Both the position numbers and the translations under genes were made by a program. The notes beneath the pieces are model-generated. The model searched no databases and was not told where the DNA came from. It saw only the letters and a list, made by a program, of their open reading frames with translations. Positions 25,650 through 33,626 of a stretch of 64,000 nucleotides of DNA are shown piece by piece. The DNA is from Marivirga salinae. GTDB lineage: Bacteria; Bacteroidota; Bacteroidia; Cytophagales; Cyclobacteriaceae. Position 1 is the first letter of the stretch. Every line of letters starts with the position of its first letter. The stretch covers positions 813,501-877,500 of the forward strand of contig NZ_CP129971.1 of NCBI RefSeq assembly GCF_030503855.1, read 5' to 3'.

Positions 25650-26675
25650 ATGTCTGAAAAGATAAAAGCATTAAAAGCTGAAATATCAACGGCAACAGCA
25701 AAAACTCAGGAAGAGTTAGAGGCTTATAGATTAAAATTTATAAGTCGCAAAAGTGTATTAGGTGATCTTTTTGCCGACATCAAAAATATAGCTCCGGAAG
25801 ACCGAAAGGCTTATGGACAAGAAGTGAATGAAGTAAAGCAATTAGCAGAAGAAAAATTTCAAGAGCTGATTGCCGGATTGGAAAGTACTGATTCAGGAAG
25901 CAAATCTTCTGCTCCTATTGATTTGACACTTCCACCAAATATTAACTTAGGGACTGTTCATCCTTTGACTTATGTGCATAACCGCATAGTGGAGATTTTC
26001 CAAAAAATTGGCTTTAACGTAGCAGATGGTCCAGAAATAGAAGATGATTTCCATAATTTCACAGCTTTGAATTTCCCTGAAAATCACCCAGCTCGTGAAA
26101 TGCAGGACACTTTCTTTATTGAAAGTAATCCAGATATAGCCTTGAGGACGCATACTTCTTCCGTGCAAATAAGGGTAATGGAAAACCAGAAACCTCCATT
26201 TAGAACATTGGCTCCTGGACGAGTTTATAGAAATGAAGCGATTTCAGCACGAGCTCATTGTTTCTTCCATCAAGTAGAAGGCTTTTTTGTAGATAAAAAT
26301 GTGGGTTTGGTAGATTTGAAACAGACTTTATATTATTTCGCAAAAGAGCTTTTCGGACAAGACACTAAAGTTCGTTTTCGTCCTTCTTATTTTCCTTTTA
26401 CTGAGCCAAGCGCAGAAATGGATATTTCTTGCAACATCTGTAAAGGGAAAGGCTGTAATATTTGTAAATATTCTGGTTGGGTAGAAATTTTAGGTTCAGG
26501 TATGATTGACCCAAATGTGCTAGAAAATTGCGGAATTGATTCAGAAGAATATACAGGCTTTGCATTTGGTATGGGAATTGAACGAATTGCTATGCTAAAA
26601 TTTCAAGTAAATGATTTAAGGTTGTATTCCGAAAATGATGTTCGATTCTTGAATCAGTTTAAGCATTTGAGTTAA
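25650..26675 (+). CDS. pheS: Phenylalanine--tRNA ligase alpha subunit
   Basis: 341 residues, normal length. It is the catalytic subunit of the (alpha-beta)2 enzyme that charges tRNA-Phe. An N-terminal coiled-coil (about 1-85) binds tRNA. The class II core has HPLTYVHNRIVEIFQKIGF, the family signature ALNFPENHPAREMQDTFF, motif 2 (FRTLAPGRVYRNEAISARAH) and motif 3 (GFAFGMGIERIAMLKF). A Cys-rich loop (CNICKGKGCNICKYSGW, about 270) is present in place of the shorter loop of some homologues. pheT is not adjacent. Promoter element present. Confidence 0.97.
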   Translation: MSEKIKALKAEISTATAKTQEELEAYRLKFISRKSVLGDLFADIKNIAPEDRKAYGQEVNEVKQLAEEKFQELIAGLESTDSGSKSSAPIDLTLPPNINLGTVHPLTYVHNRIVEIFQKIGFNVADGPEIEDDFHNFTALNFPENHPAREMQDTFFIESNPDIALRTHTSSVQIRVMENQKPPFRTLAPGRVYRNEAISARAHCFFHQVEGFFVDKNVGLVDLKQTLYYFAKELFGQDTKVRFRPSYFPFTEPSAEMDISCNICKGKGCNICKYSGWVEILGSGMIDPNVLENCGIDSEEYTGFAFGMGIERIAMLKFQVNDLRLYSENDVRFLNQFKHLS

Positions 26676-26700
26676 TCAAAATCAATATTTAAAAAAGATT

Positions 26701-27558
26701 ATGCAACTAAAAGACATCAAAAGTATAGGAATAGTTGGCGCAGGAACTATGGGTTCTGGAATTGCCCAAATGAGCGCTATGGCCGGTTATCAAACCATTA
26801 TTTTTGATATTCAAGAGGATGCTTTAGATAAAGCCAAAACTGCCGTTAGCAAAAACCTGGAAAAAGGAATTGAAAAAGGCAAAGTAAGTCAGGAACAAAA
26901 AGAGGCTTGTCTTCAAAACATTAGTTTCATATCTAAACTGGAAGAGCTAAAAGCAGATGTCATCATTGAAGCGGTAGTGGAAAAACTACAGGTGAAAATT
27001 GATATTTTCAGTCAGCTCGAAAAAATCAATTCTGTAAAAACCATCTTAGCAACCAATACTTCTTCTATTCCTATCACGCAAATTGGCGCAGGACTTCAAA
27101 ATCCTGAAAGATTGGTAGGCATGCATTTTTTTAATCCTGCTCATATAATGAAATTGGTAGAGGTTATTTCTGGAGCCGCTACAAATCCTGAAATTGCGGA
27201 AACTACCAAGGCTTTAGCTGAAAAAATGGGCAAAAAAGCCGTGATGGCAAAAGATTCGCCTGGTTTTATCGTTAACCGTGTGGCACGTCATTTTTACGTG
27301 GAATCCCTAAAAATAGCTGAAGAGAATGTAGCTGATTTCGAACAAATTGACAGATTAGTGGAAAGTTCGGGATTTAAAATGGGACCTTTTCGGTTAATGG
27401 ATTTAATAGGTGTGGATACTAACTTTTCAGTAACCAAGTCTATGTTTGAATCATTTTACTATGACAGCAAATTCAGACCAAGTAGAATACAACAACAAAA
27501 AGTGGATGCCGGCCACCACGGAAGAAAAAGCGGCAAAGGATTTTATGACTATAATTAA
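26701..27558 (+). CDS. 3-hydroxyacyl-CoA (3-hydroxybutyryl-CoA) dehydrogenase
   Basis: 285 residues, the stand-alone two-domain form. The Rossmann start SIGIVGAGTMGSGIAQM binds NAD+; LATNTSSIPIT and VGMHFFNPAHIMKLVEVI carry the catalytic His-Glu region, and KDSPGFIVNRVARHFYVES starts the C-terminal domain ending at HHGRKSGKGFYDY. It oxidises or reduces short-chain 3-hydroxyacyl-CoA in fatty-acid or butanoate metabolism. It follows pheS by 25 bases without a promoter of its own and overlaps the next lipoprotein gene by 14 bases. Confidence 0.92.
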   Translation: MQLKDIKSIGIVGAGTMGSGIAQMSAMAGYQTIIFDIQEDALDKAKTAVSKNLEKGIEKGKVSQEQKEACLQNISFISKLEELKADVIIEAVVEKLQVKIDIFSQLEKINSVKTILATNTSSIPITQIGAGLQNPERLVGMHFFNPAHIMKLVEVISGAATNPEIAETTKALAEKMGKKAVMAKDSPGFIVNRVARHFYVESLKIAEENVADFEQIDRLVESSGFKMGPFRLMDLIGVDTNFSVTKSMFESFYYDSKFRPSRIQQQKVDAGHHGRKSGKGFYDYN

Positions 27559-28009
27559 GAAATTATCTTTTCTATTATTTTTTCCTCTAATAATGCTTTT
27601 AAGTTGTGCGGAAGAAAATCCAGAGGTCTATGTGGATGAGTTGCCATTACCCGATCCTTTTCAATTATCTCTTAATTTGGATTTAGTTAGCTATCAAAGT
27701 TTGCAGTTTGAAAAAAATGTGATTTTACCGGATGTCGGTTTAAAAGGAGTGATTGTAGTTAAAAGAGCAGAAAATGACTATGCGGCATTTGAAAGAACCT
27801 GTCCTTTTGAGCCTGAAAAAGACTGTTCCATTATTTCCATGAATGCAGGCCAACAATATTTGGAATGTGAATGCGGAAACTCTTTCTATAATTTAAGTGG
27901 TTACCCCACCAATAGTCCTTCCCCCAGAAAATTAAGGGAATATTATACTAGCCTTTCAGGAAGAAATTTATATATCGATAATACTATCACTAGAAGTGAG
28001 AATAGATAG
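27545..28009 (+). CDS. Rieske-fold-like lipoprotein lacking the cluster histidines
   Basis: 154 residues from ATG 27545; an upstream in-frame start at 27446 lies inside the dehydrogenase gene and adds no signal sequence. A lipoprotein signal (FFPLIMLLSCAEEN) is followed by a Rieske-like beta fold: VVKRAENDYAAFERTCPFEP and ECECGNSFYNLSGYPTNSP match the order of the two cluster-binding loops. The CxH and CxxH pairs are changed to CPF and CxC-G, so a standard 2Fe-2S Rieske cluster is unlikely. The location is probably the inner or outer membrane, periplasmic side. Confidence 0.6.
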   Translation: MTIIKKLSFLLFFPLIMLLSCAEENPEVYVDELPLPDPFQLSLNLDLVSYQSLQFEKNVILPDVGLKGVIVVKRAENDYAAFERTCPFEPEKDCSIISMNAGQQYLECECGNSFYNLSGYPTNSPSPRKLREYYTSLSGRNLYIDNTITRSENR

Positions 28010-28203
28010 TTATAATAGCTAAAAGTGAGTCGTTTGCTCAAGAATTTTAGGTCTAATGAGGACAGAGCACTAGCTGGAAAGCTCTCACCTTAAATCGTAA
28101 ACCATACATATTCCGAGTGAAAAACATATAATTTCATATTCTCAGTATTTTTTAATCATAAATATATATTATTGCTTTTCTGTGAATCAACCTTAATTGA
28201 AGT

Positions 28204-28992
28204 ATGAGTATTCTTAAGGCTCTATTATATACTATTCTGCTTTTTGTTATAGGGGTAATTTTATCAATTGGTTTTCAATCTGTAATCTCAATTTTAGATT
28301 TAAATCCAGAACATTTAATTCATTATAATTCTGTTGCCAGAATATTGATGAAAATATTACAATATTCTATTATTCTTTTTTTAGTCTTTAAACTGTGGTT
28401 TACGCCAAGCGATCTTTTAATAAAACTAAAGAAGATTAATTGGGAAACGCTACTCTTGATACTTATAATAAGTATCGGTTTTGAAATTTTCACTAAGATA
28501 TTTTTAGATATAAAATTACTTATTAACACGTATGAACCTGAAACTATTAATCGTTCGGATTATAGATTTAAATATTTATGGACTTATGACTTAATACGTG
28601 CTGTAATTTTTGCGCCCATTTTAGAAGAATTATTTTTTAGGAAAATCTTATTCACAAGATTGTTAAAAAAACATTCATTTGGAGTGTCTGCAATTGTTTC
28701 TAGCGTACTTTTTGCCTTAATTCATATCCCGAATTGGCTAAACTTATTCCCAATATTTTTATTTGGTATTATTTCTTGCTGGATATATGTAAAAACAAAA
28801 AACATCCTATATCCAATTCTATTCCATTTTGCAGGAAATCTGATTGTTTCACTATCATCGTTTTACAGTCAACAAATATCCAGCTTCTTTCAGGAATTAA
28901 ATTATAATTGGGTTTATGGGTTAATACTTATATTCGGAGTTGGAATAACTCTATTTGGATTAAGAAAACTAAAAAAAGCTCCCATAGATTAA
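28204..28992 (+). CDS. CPBP-family intramembrane protease
   Basis: 262 residues with about seven to eight membrane helices. The CAAX-protease/bacteriocin-processing (ABI) motifs are present: EELFFRKILFTRLL (EExxxR, about 139-152), FALIHIPNW (FxxxH, about 171) and LFHFAGN (HxxxN, about 200). The family comprises glutamic intramembrane peptidases used for prenyl-protein processing, bacteriocin immunity or unknown regulated cleavage. The substrate is not known. The gene is free-standing, with a gap of almost 200 bases before it. Confidence 0.85.
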   Translation: MSILKALLYTILLFVIGVILSIGFQSVISILDLNPEHLIHYNSVARILMKILQYSIILFLVFKLWFTPSDLLIKLKKINWETLLLILIISIGFEIFTKIFLDIKLLINTYEPETINRSDYRFKYLWTYDLIRAVIFAPILEELFFRKILFTRLLKKHSFGVSAIVSSVLFALIHIPNWLNLFPIFLFGIISCWIYVKTKNILYPILFHFAGNLIVSLSSFYSQQISSFFQELNYNWVYGLILIFGVGITLFGLRKLKKAPID

Positions 28993-29105
28993 TTAGATTG
29001 ATCGGCATGTGTTTTGAAAAGCGAACTGACTATTATTTTAGCCTTTTATCTTAAATCTCTAAGTCTTAAATCAGTACTTTCAATTCTTTCCATTAATTTT
29101 AAGCT

Positions 29106-30461
29106 ATGGAAAAAATGAACTGGCTAAAATTACTGAACCCCAATCGACTAGGTCAAAGCACCAATACCAACCAATCTTCTGCACGCTCATTTTTTGAGCA
29201 GGATTATGACCGAATAATTTTTTCTCATCCATTCCGTAGGCTGCAAGATAAAACTCAGGTAGTTCCTTTACCCGAGGAAGATTTTGTGCATACAAGGCTT
29301 ACCCACAGCTTGGAAGTCAGTAGTGTCGGAAGATCTTTGGGTAAAAAAGTAGGAGAATCCATAGTGGATAAATACCAGGAATTAAAAGAATCAGGCTTTT
29401 CATCTTTTGATTTTGGGGCAATTGTAGCAGCCGCTTCCTTAGCGCATGATATAGGAAACCCACCATTTGGTCATTCAGGTGAAGATGCCATTTCAGCATT
29501 TTTCAAAAACACGCCATTAGGCAAATGGATTCAATCTCAAGTTTCTGTAGAAGAATGGGAAGATTTAATAAATTTTGAAGGAAATGCTCAGGGCTTTCGC
29601 TTATTCAACAGACCCGATAATCAAGGTATAAAATTAACCTATAGCACTTTAGCGGCATTTAGTAAATATCCTCGAACCGCTCATCTTTTTGAAAAAGACA
29701 GCAGCAGAAAAAGCCAAAAAAAATATGGCTTCTTTCAAGCGGAAAAACAATATTTTGAAGAATTAGCTAATGAATTAGGCTTAATTCGTTTGTCTAATGA
29801 AATGAGCTGGGTTCGCCACCCGCTTACTTTTTTGGTGGAAGCTGCAGATGATATTTGTTATCATGTAATTGATTTGGAAGATGGTTGCCGATTAGGCTGG
29901 GTTCCTTATGAGCAAGCCCGTGATTTGCTGGCTAATGTATTGGGGGATTCATATCTGCCCGAAAAGCTAGAAAAAACGAAAGGCAAAAATGAAAAAATAG
30001 CCTATTTACGCGCATTATGTATCAATAAACTCATTAATGAATGTGCGGAAGTATTCATGGAAAATGAAGATGATATTTTGAGTGGAAAATTTGATTCCGC
30101 ACTAATGAGCAAGGTTCCTTCAAAAAGGGTTTTGAGTAATATCATAGAAGTTTCCATTCAGAAAATCTATCGGTCTCATTTGGTATTGGAAACGGAAGTG
30201 GTAGGCCACAGAGTTTTAGAAGGCTTATTAGAAGAATTTCTCGGAGCAGCTATAGCCCAAAAAGGCATAGAGGAATCCAGCAAAAAAGATTTAACGGTTT
30301 TTAGATTATTGCCGGAGACCTATCAAGAATTGATTACTGATACAGCAAGCCTTTATGAAATCAGCTTGTTATGCATTGATTATATCAGCGGAATGACCGA
30401 TCGATATGCCATTAATCTTTATAGAAAGCTAAAGGGCATTAGTTTGCCAGGAATGAAATAA
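29106..30461 (+). CDS. dgt: Deoxyguanosinetriphosphate triphosphohydrolase (dNTPase)
   Basis: 451 residues of the HD-domain dNTP triphosphohydrolases, which split dNTPs into nucleosides and triphosphate and so tune the dNTP pool. Motifs: SHPFRRLQDKTQVVPL, VHTRLTHSLEVSSVGR (first metal His), AASLAHDIGNPPFGHSGEDA (HD pair), and LTFLVEAADDICYHVIDLEDG (last metal Asp). The length fits the long dgt form. It converges on the blh-type gene, with one base between stops. Confidence 0.92.
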   Translation: MEKMNWLKLLNPNRLGQSTNTNQSSARSFFEQDYDRIIFSHPFRRLQDKTQVVPLPEEDFVHTRLTHSLEVSSVGRSLGKKVGESIVDKYQELKESGFSSFDFGAIVAAASLAHDIGNPPFGHSGEDAISAFFKNTPLGKWIQSQVSVEEWEDLINFEGNAQGFRLFNRPDNQGIKLTYSTLAAFSKYPRTAHLFEKDSSRKSQKKYGFFQAEKQYFEELANELGLIRLSNEMSWVRHPLTFLVEAADDICYHVIDLEDGCRLGWVPYEQARDLLANVLGDSYLPEKLEKTKGKNEKIAYLRALCINKLINECAEVFMENEDDILSGKFDSALMSKVPSKRVLSNIIEVSIQKIYRSHLVLETEVVGHRVLEGLLEEFLGAAIAQKGIEESSKKDLTVFRLLPETYQELITDTASLYEISLLCIDYISGMTDRYAINLYRKLKGISLPGMK

Positions 30462-30462
30462 A

Positions 30463-31386
30463 TTAGGCTTTGTTTTGAAATTTTTGGTACCAATTATCCA
30501 TTACTATGCTATGGGGTAATGTTAAAACCGATAGAAAAATAATGGTGAGGAAAAAGGGAGATATATTAAATTCAAAATAAGAAAAAGCAAAAAGTAAAAG
30601 AGAAGCACCAATTATGCTTATAGCTGAAAATGGAAGCAGTTCTTTTATGAATTTGCTAAAATCAAATTTCTTACGCTTTTGATCCAAAAACACATATTCT
30701 TGATAGAGCACTTTTAATGAATGCCAAATTGCAAAATAAAGTGCAAAAGCTAATAATGGTGGAATGGTGAAGAAAGCCAGATGTAGAAGCAGAAAAATCA
30801 TCAGTTCTGTACCAAATCGGTTTTTGTTTTTTGTTTTTCCTATTAATAATAATACCATAAGTGTAATCGTAATTGCACTGCTTATCAGGAAAAAATATTT
30901 TAAATTATTAAGTGTAATTACTGAAGATGTTGCTGCAAAATGAGAGGTTTCTGAAAAGAATCCAATCAGTCTATCGTAATGATGAAAAAACAAACCGCTG
31001 ATAATTGAACCTCCCCATGACAGATAAAGTAATTTTTTAATCGTACTTTTTTCTGGAATATTAACATCGCTAAACTGTGATTGTCCGAAATGATAAAAGG
31101 AGATTAAAAAGAATAAGGTTAAACTCAAATAAGGCATAAAAACCCATAACCCCACATAAACTCCTATGAGGCCAAGATAGAAGCTATAAAATTTGAATTG
31201 ATCTTTTTTGGTCTGATGTTTTTTTCGAAGCAAAACATGATCGATAGCTCCATGGGGAATTCCTAAAAGAAAAATCATGGCTAAAGTAATTTGCAATTGG
31301 GTTTCAAATGCTAAGGTTTCTAACCAAGGGTAAATAGATATTAGAATTAGAGTGATAACGATATGTAAAAAATTGGTTTTAAGCAT
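30463..31386 (-). CDS. blh: Brp/Blh-family beta-carotene 15,15'-dioxygenase (retinal synthesis)
   Basis: 307 residues, polytopic with about eight helices. The family hallmarks are MIFLLGIPHGAIDHVLL (about 37-53), FFLISFYHFGQSQFSD (about 92-107) and ALYFAIWHSLKVLYQEY (about 217-233), with the conserved His ligands for iron. These enzymes cleave beta-carotene into two retinal molecules, the chromophore of microbial rhodopsins. No rhodopsin or carotenoid gene is in the window, so a partner must lie elsewhere if the protein is used this way. Single gene, start at ATG. Confidence 0.88.
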   Translation of the reverse strand: MLKTNFLHIVITLILISIYPWLETLAFETQLQITLAMIFLLGIPHGAIDHVLLRKKHQTKKDQFKFYSFYLGLIGVYVGLWVFMPYLSLTLFFLISFYHFGQSQFSDVNIPEKSTIKKLLYLSWGGSIISGLFFHHYDRLIGFFSETSHFAATSSVITLNNLKYFFLISSAITITLMVLLLIGKTKNKNRFGTELMIFLLLHLAFFTIPPLLAFALYFAIWHSLKVLYQEYVFLDQKRKKFDFSKFIKELLPFSAISIIGASLLLFAFSYFEFNISPFFLTIIFLSVLTLPHSIVMDNWYQKFQNKA

Positions 31387-31428
31387 CTGAAATGATAAAA
31401 CCTAAAATAGGTTAATTTGTTTTTTTGC

Positions 31429-31872
31429 TTACTCTACTTCCTTTATCAAAATACTTTTTCCATTCCAAATAACCTCATCTCCTTCTATTTTATTGATCAT
31501 TTGTTGAGCTAAAGGAGTGATAGCGGAAATCATAAAAACATCCTCTTTTCCGTCAGAAACTTTACCATATGAGATAGATATAAAGTAATTAGCGGCTGAC
31601 GTTTTAACAATCGAACCTAGTCCAATCTTTTCATGCTTCATACTAGGGTTTATTTTGCTCAAGGTTTCCAATTGTTGATTAAGGACGGACATTTGTGATT
31701 GCAATTTGCCCTTTTCCTGGTTCATCATTTCTCGACTCGTTTCATACTTATCGCCAGCAGAGCTTTTTGTTTCTGCTCCTAAAGAGGTTTTTAGATTTTC
31801 CATCTCTTGATCAATGGCTTCTTTCTTGGCAAATATCTCAGCTTTACACTTTTCGATTAGGTTTATTTTCAT
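31429..31872 (-). CDS. GreA/GreB-like coiled-coil protein
   Basis: 147 residues. The N-terminal half is a coiled coil (about 1-75) with the invariant AETKSSAGDKYETSREMM segment; the C-terminal half is a small beta domain (IGLGSIVKTSAANYFISISY...ISAITPLAQQM) like the C-terminal domain of Gre factors. It probably binds in or near the RNA polymerase secondary channel, but the tip acidic residues of true GreA are not evident. Homologues are sometimes labelled 3-oxoacyl-ACP synthase, which this sequence does not support. Two bases separate its start from the upstream gene. Confidence 0.7.
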   Translation of the reverse strand: MKINLIEKCKAEIFAKKEAIDQEMENLKTSLGAETKSSAGDKYETSREMMNQEKGKLQSQMSVLNQQLETLSKINPSMKHEKIGLGSIVKTSAANYFISISYGKVSDGKEDVFMISAITPLAQQMINKIEGDEVIWNGKSILIKEVE

Positions 31873-31874
31873 CC

Positions 31875-32540
31875 TTATTTCTTAATACGATCAAACATTG
31901 ATTCTAATTGCTGACGGTTTTTTCTTAAATCTGCCAGTTGGCATTCATAACTTTTTAAGGAAAGGATATTGGGAAAACTTAATTTACCCATAGCGATAGA
32001 ATAGCTTATGGTGATTGGTAAATAATTTAAAAACATGATAATTTTTTGAAATGATTTTGTGTGCACTTTCTTAAAACCTAGCCGGGATGCCGTATGAGGA
32101 TTGATAAAATATGCATTAGCCTTAATTTTTAAATCGTCATTATTTTTTCCAAAACTATCTAGTAAATTCAATAATCCCTCCATATAGCTATATAGAATGG
32201 TTTTTTTGTTGCGGGACTCACTTTTTTCTATGCTTAAAGTATAATAATAATCGAAAAGTGTTCCACCATGTAAATGAATGCTATTATTTTTTTCTGCTGA
32301 TGATAATAATAAAGGTGAATAGTAAACAATTTGACCCTTCCTTCTTCCTGTAGGCACATCAATAAATGGAGCAAAAACCGAGAGAACTGGTTGTATTAAG
32401 ATTAAAAGTATCCAAACTTTAGTGCTCCAAGCCATGAATACAATCACCGCAATAATGATCAGCAAATTGAAAACGAAAGACCATAACTTTCTTTTTTGAT
32501 CTCTTTCAGGAAGAATATAATAGCGGTGTACGACTTTCAT
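31875..32540 (-). CDS. Hypothetical membrane-anchored protein
   Basis: 221 residues of no recognised family. Two adjacent membrane helices (about 20-60) are followed by PFIDVPTGRRKGQIVYYSPLLL. The rest is mixed alpha/beta sequence with two more weakly hydrophobic stretches (about 172-190) and a basic helical tail. It is coupled to the GreA/B-like gene downstream (2-base gap), so the two are probably co-transcribed. Confidence 0.55.
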   Translation of the reverse strand: MKVVHRYYILPERDQKRKLWSFVFNLLIIIAVIVFMAWSTKVWILLILIQPVLSVFAPFIDVPTGRRKGQIVYYSPLLLSSAEKNNSIHLHGGTLFDYYYTLSIEKSESRNKKTILYSYMEGLLNLLDSFGKNNDDLKIKANAYFINPHTASRLGFKKVHTKSFQKIIMFLNYLPITISYSIAMGKLSFPNILSLKSYECQLADLRKNRQQLESMFDRIKK

Positions 32541-32580
32541 ATATTTCTAAAATAACTTGAGTACTAAAAATTAGAAAAAC

Positions 32581-33534
32581 TCAAAAAGGGAGTTTTTTTA
32601 AATCGACATTTCCACCACAAAGGATTACCCCTACTTTATTTCCTTTATATTTTTCTGCGATTTTCATCATTGATGCAAAAGGTACAGCACCTGATGGTTC
32701 AACCACTAATTTTAAATAATTAAAGATTAAACGCATTGCTTCAATTATTTCCGTATCACTTACCGTTACGATGTCTTGTATATATTTTTGAATAATAGGA
32801 AAATTTCTTTCTCCAACAGAAGTTCTAAGCCCATCCGCAATCGTATCCGGATTTTCCATCGGAATCAGTTTTCCAGCCTTCCATGATCGGTAAGCATCAT
32901 CGGCACCTTGAGGTTCTGCCCCAATAATTGGAATTTTATGACCAAAATATTGAGCTGAAAGTAAGGTTCCGGCCATTAATCCGCCCCCACCAATAGGTGC
33001 GAAAATGGCTTTTAAATGGTCTGTATCTTCTATCATTTCTTTGGCACAAGTTGCTTGTCCGGCAATCACATCATAGTTGTCATACGGATGTATAAAAGTA
33101 GCGCCCGTTTTTTCTATAACATCATTCAAAGTATCTTCCCTAGCTTTCAAATTAGAGTCGCAAAAAATAACTTCTGCACCGTACTTTTTTACAGCTTCAA
33201 CTTTCACTTCAGGAGCATTTTGTGGCATAACAATATAAGCAGGTATTTTAGCCAATTTTGCAGTTAATGCCACTGCTTGCGCATGGTTTCCAGATGAATG
33301 TGTAGCTACTCCTTTTTTCAATTGTGATTTACTTAAGGATAAAACGGCATTTGAAGCCCCACGCATTTTGAAAGCGCCAACTTTCTGTAAATTTTCACAT
33401 TTAAAATAAACGTTTACCCCTAACATTTCATTCAATTGGTTCGATGTGAATACAGGCGTACGGTGTACGTAATCATGTATTCTTTTTTCGGCTGCAAGTA
33501 TATCCTCTTTTTTAGGTGTTTCTTGAAGGAGCAT
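32581..33534 (-). CDS. PLP-dependent threonine/serine dehydratase (or serine racemase)
   Basis: 317 residues, fold type II PLP enzyme. FKCENLQKVGAFKMRGASNA carries the Schiff-base Lys (in FKMRGA), SSGNHAQAVAL binds PLP, and PIGGGGLMAGTLLS is the phosphate-binding Gly loop. There is no C-terminal ACT domain, so it is the catabolic/serine-racemase-like form rather than biosynthetic IlvA. It would deaminate L-threonine or L-serine to 2-oxo acids and ammonia; racemase activity cannot be excluded. It diverges from the lipase-like gene across about 90 bases. Confidence 0.88.
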   Translation of the reverse strand: MLLQETPKKEDILAAEKRIHDYVHRTPVFTSNQLNEMLGVNVYFKCENLQKVGAFKMRGASNAVLSLSKSQLKKGVATHSSGNHAQAVALTAKLAKIPAYIVMPQNAPEVKVEAVKKYGAEVIFCDSNLKAREDTLNDVIEKTGATFIHPYDNYDVIAGQATCAKEMIEDTDHLKAIFAPIGGGGLMAGTLLSAQYFGHKIPIIGAEPQGADDAYRSWKAGKLIPMENPDTIADGLRTSVGERNFPIIQKYIQDIVTVSDTEIIEAMRLIFNYLKLVVEPSGAVPFASMMKIAEKYKGNKVGVILCGGNVDLKKLPF

Positions 33535-33602
33535 AATGTTAAGTTTATATTATTTTAATATATTGCTTAATAATTTTGATAGCATGATTTTATTCATGCA
33601 TT

Positions 33603-33610
33603 TATTTTTG
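33603..33610 (+). promoter_or_regulatory. -7 promoter element of the lipase-like gene
   Basis: TATTTTTG (TAnnTTTG) lies 16 bases before the ATG at 33627. A dyad, GCATGA/TCATGC (33582-33599), lies just upstream and could be an operator. Confidence 0.4.
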
Positions 33611-33626
33611 AAAACAACACACAATT

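Noticed and set aside
28010..28203. Possible small RNA or REP element in the gap before the CPBP protease gene
   Set aside because: A short AGAGC/GCTCT stem is visible, but there is no promoter-terminator pair and no shared words strong enough to call a repeat.
32255..32275. TGTTCCAC followed by an imperfect second half, parS-like
   Set aside because: The CACGTG core is broken and the right half does not match.
33582..33599. Dyad GCATGA/TCATGC as an operator
   Set aside because: Only six-base arms, no second copy seen; kept as a remark on the promoter, not as a feature.
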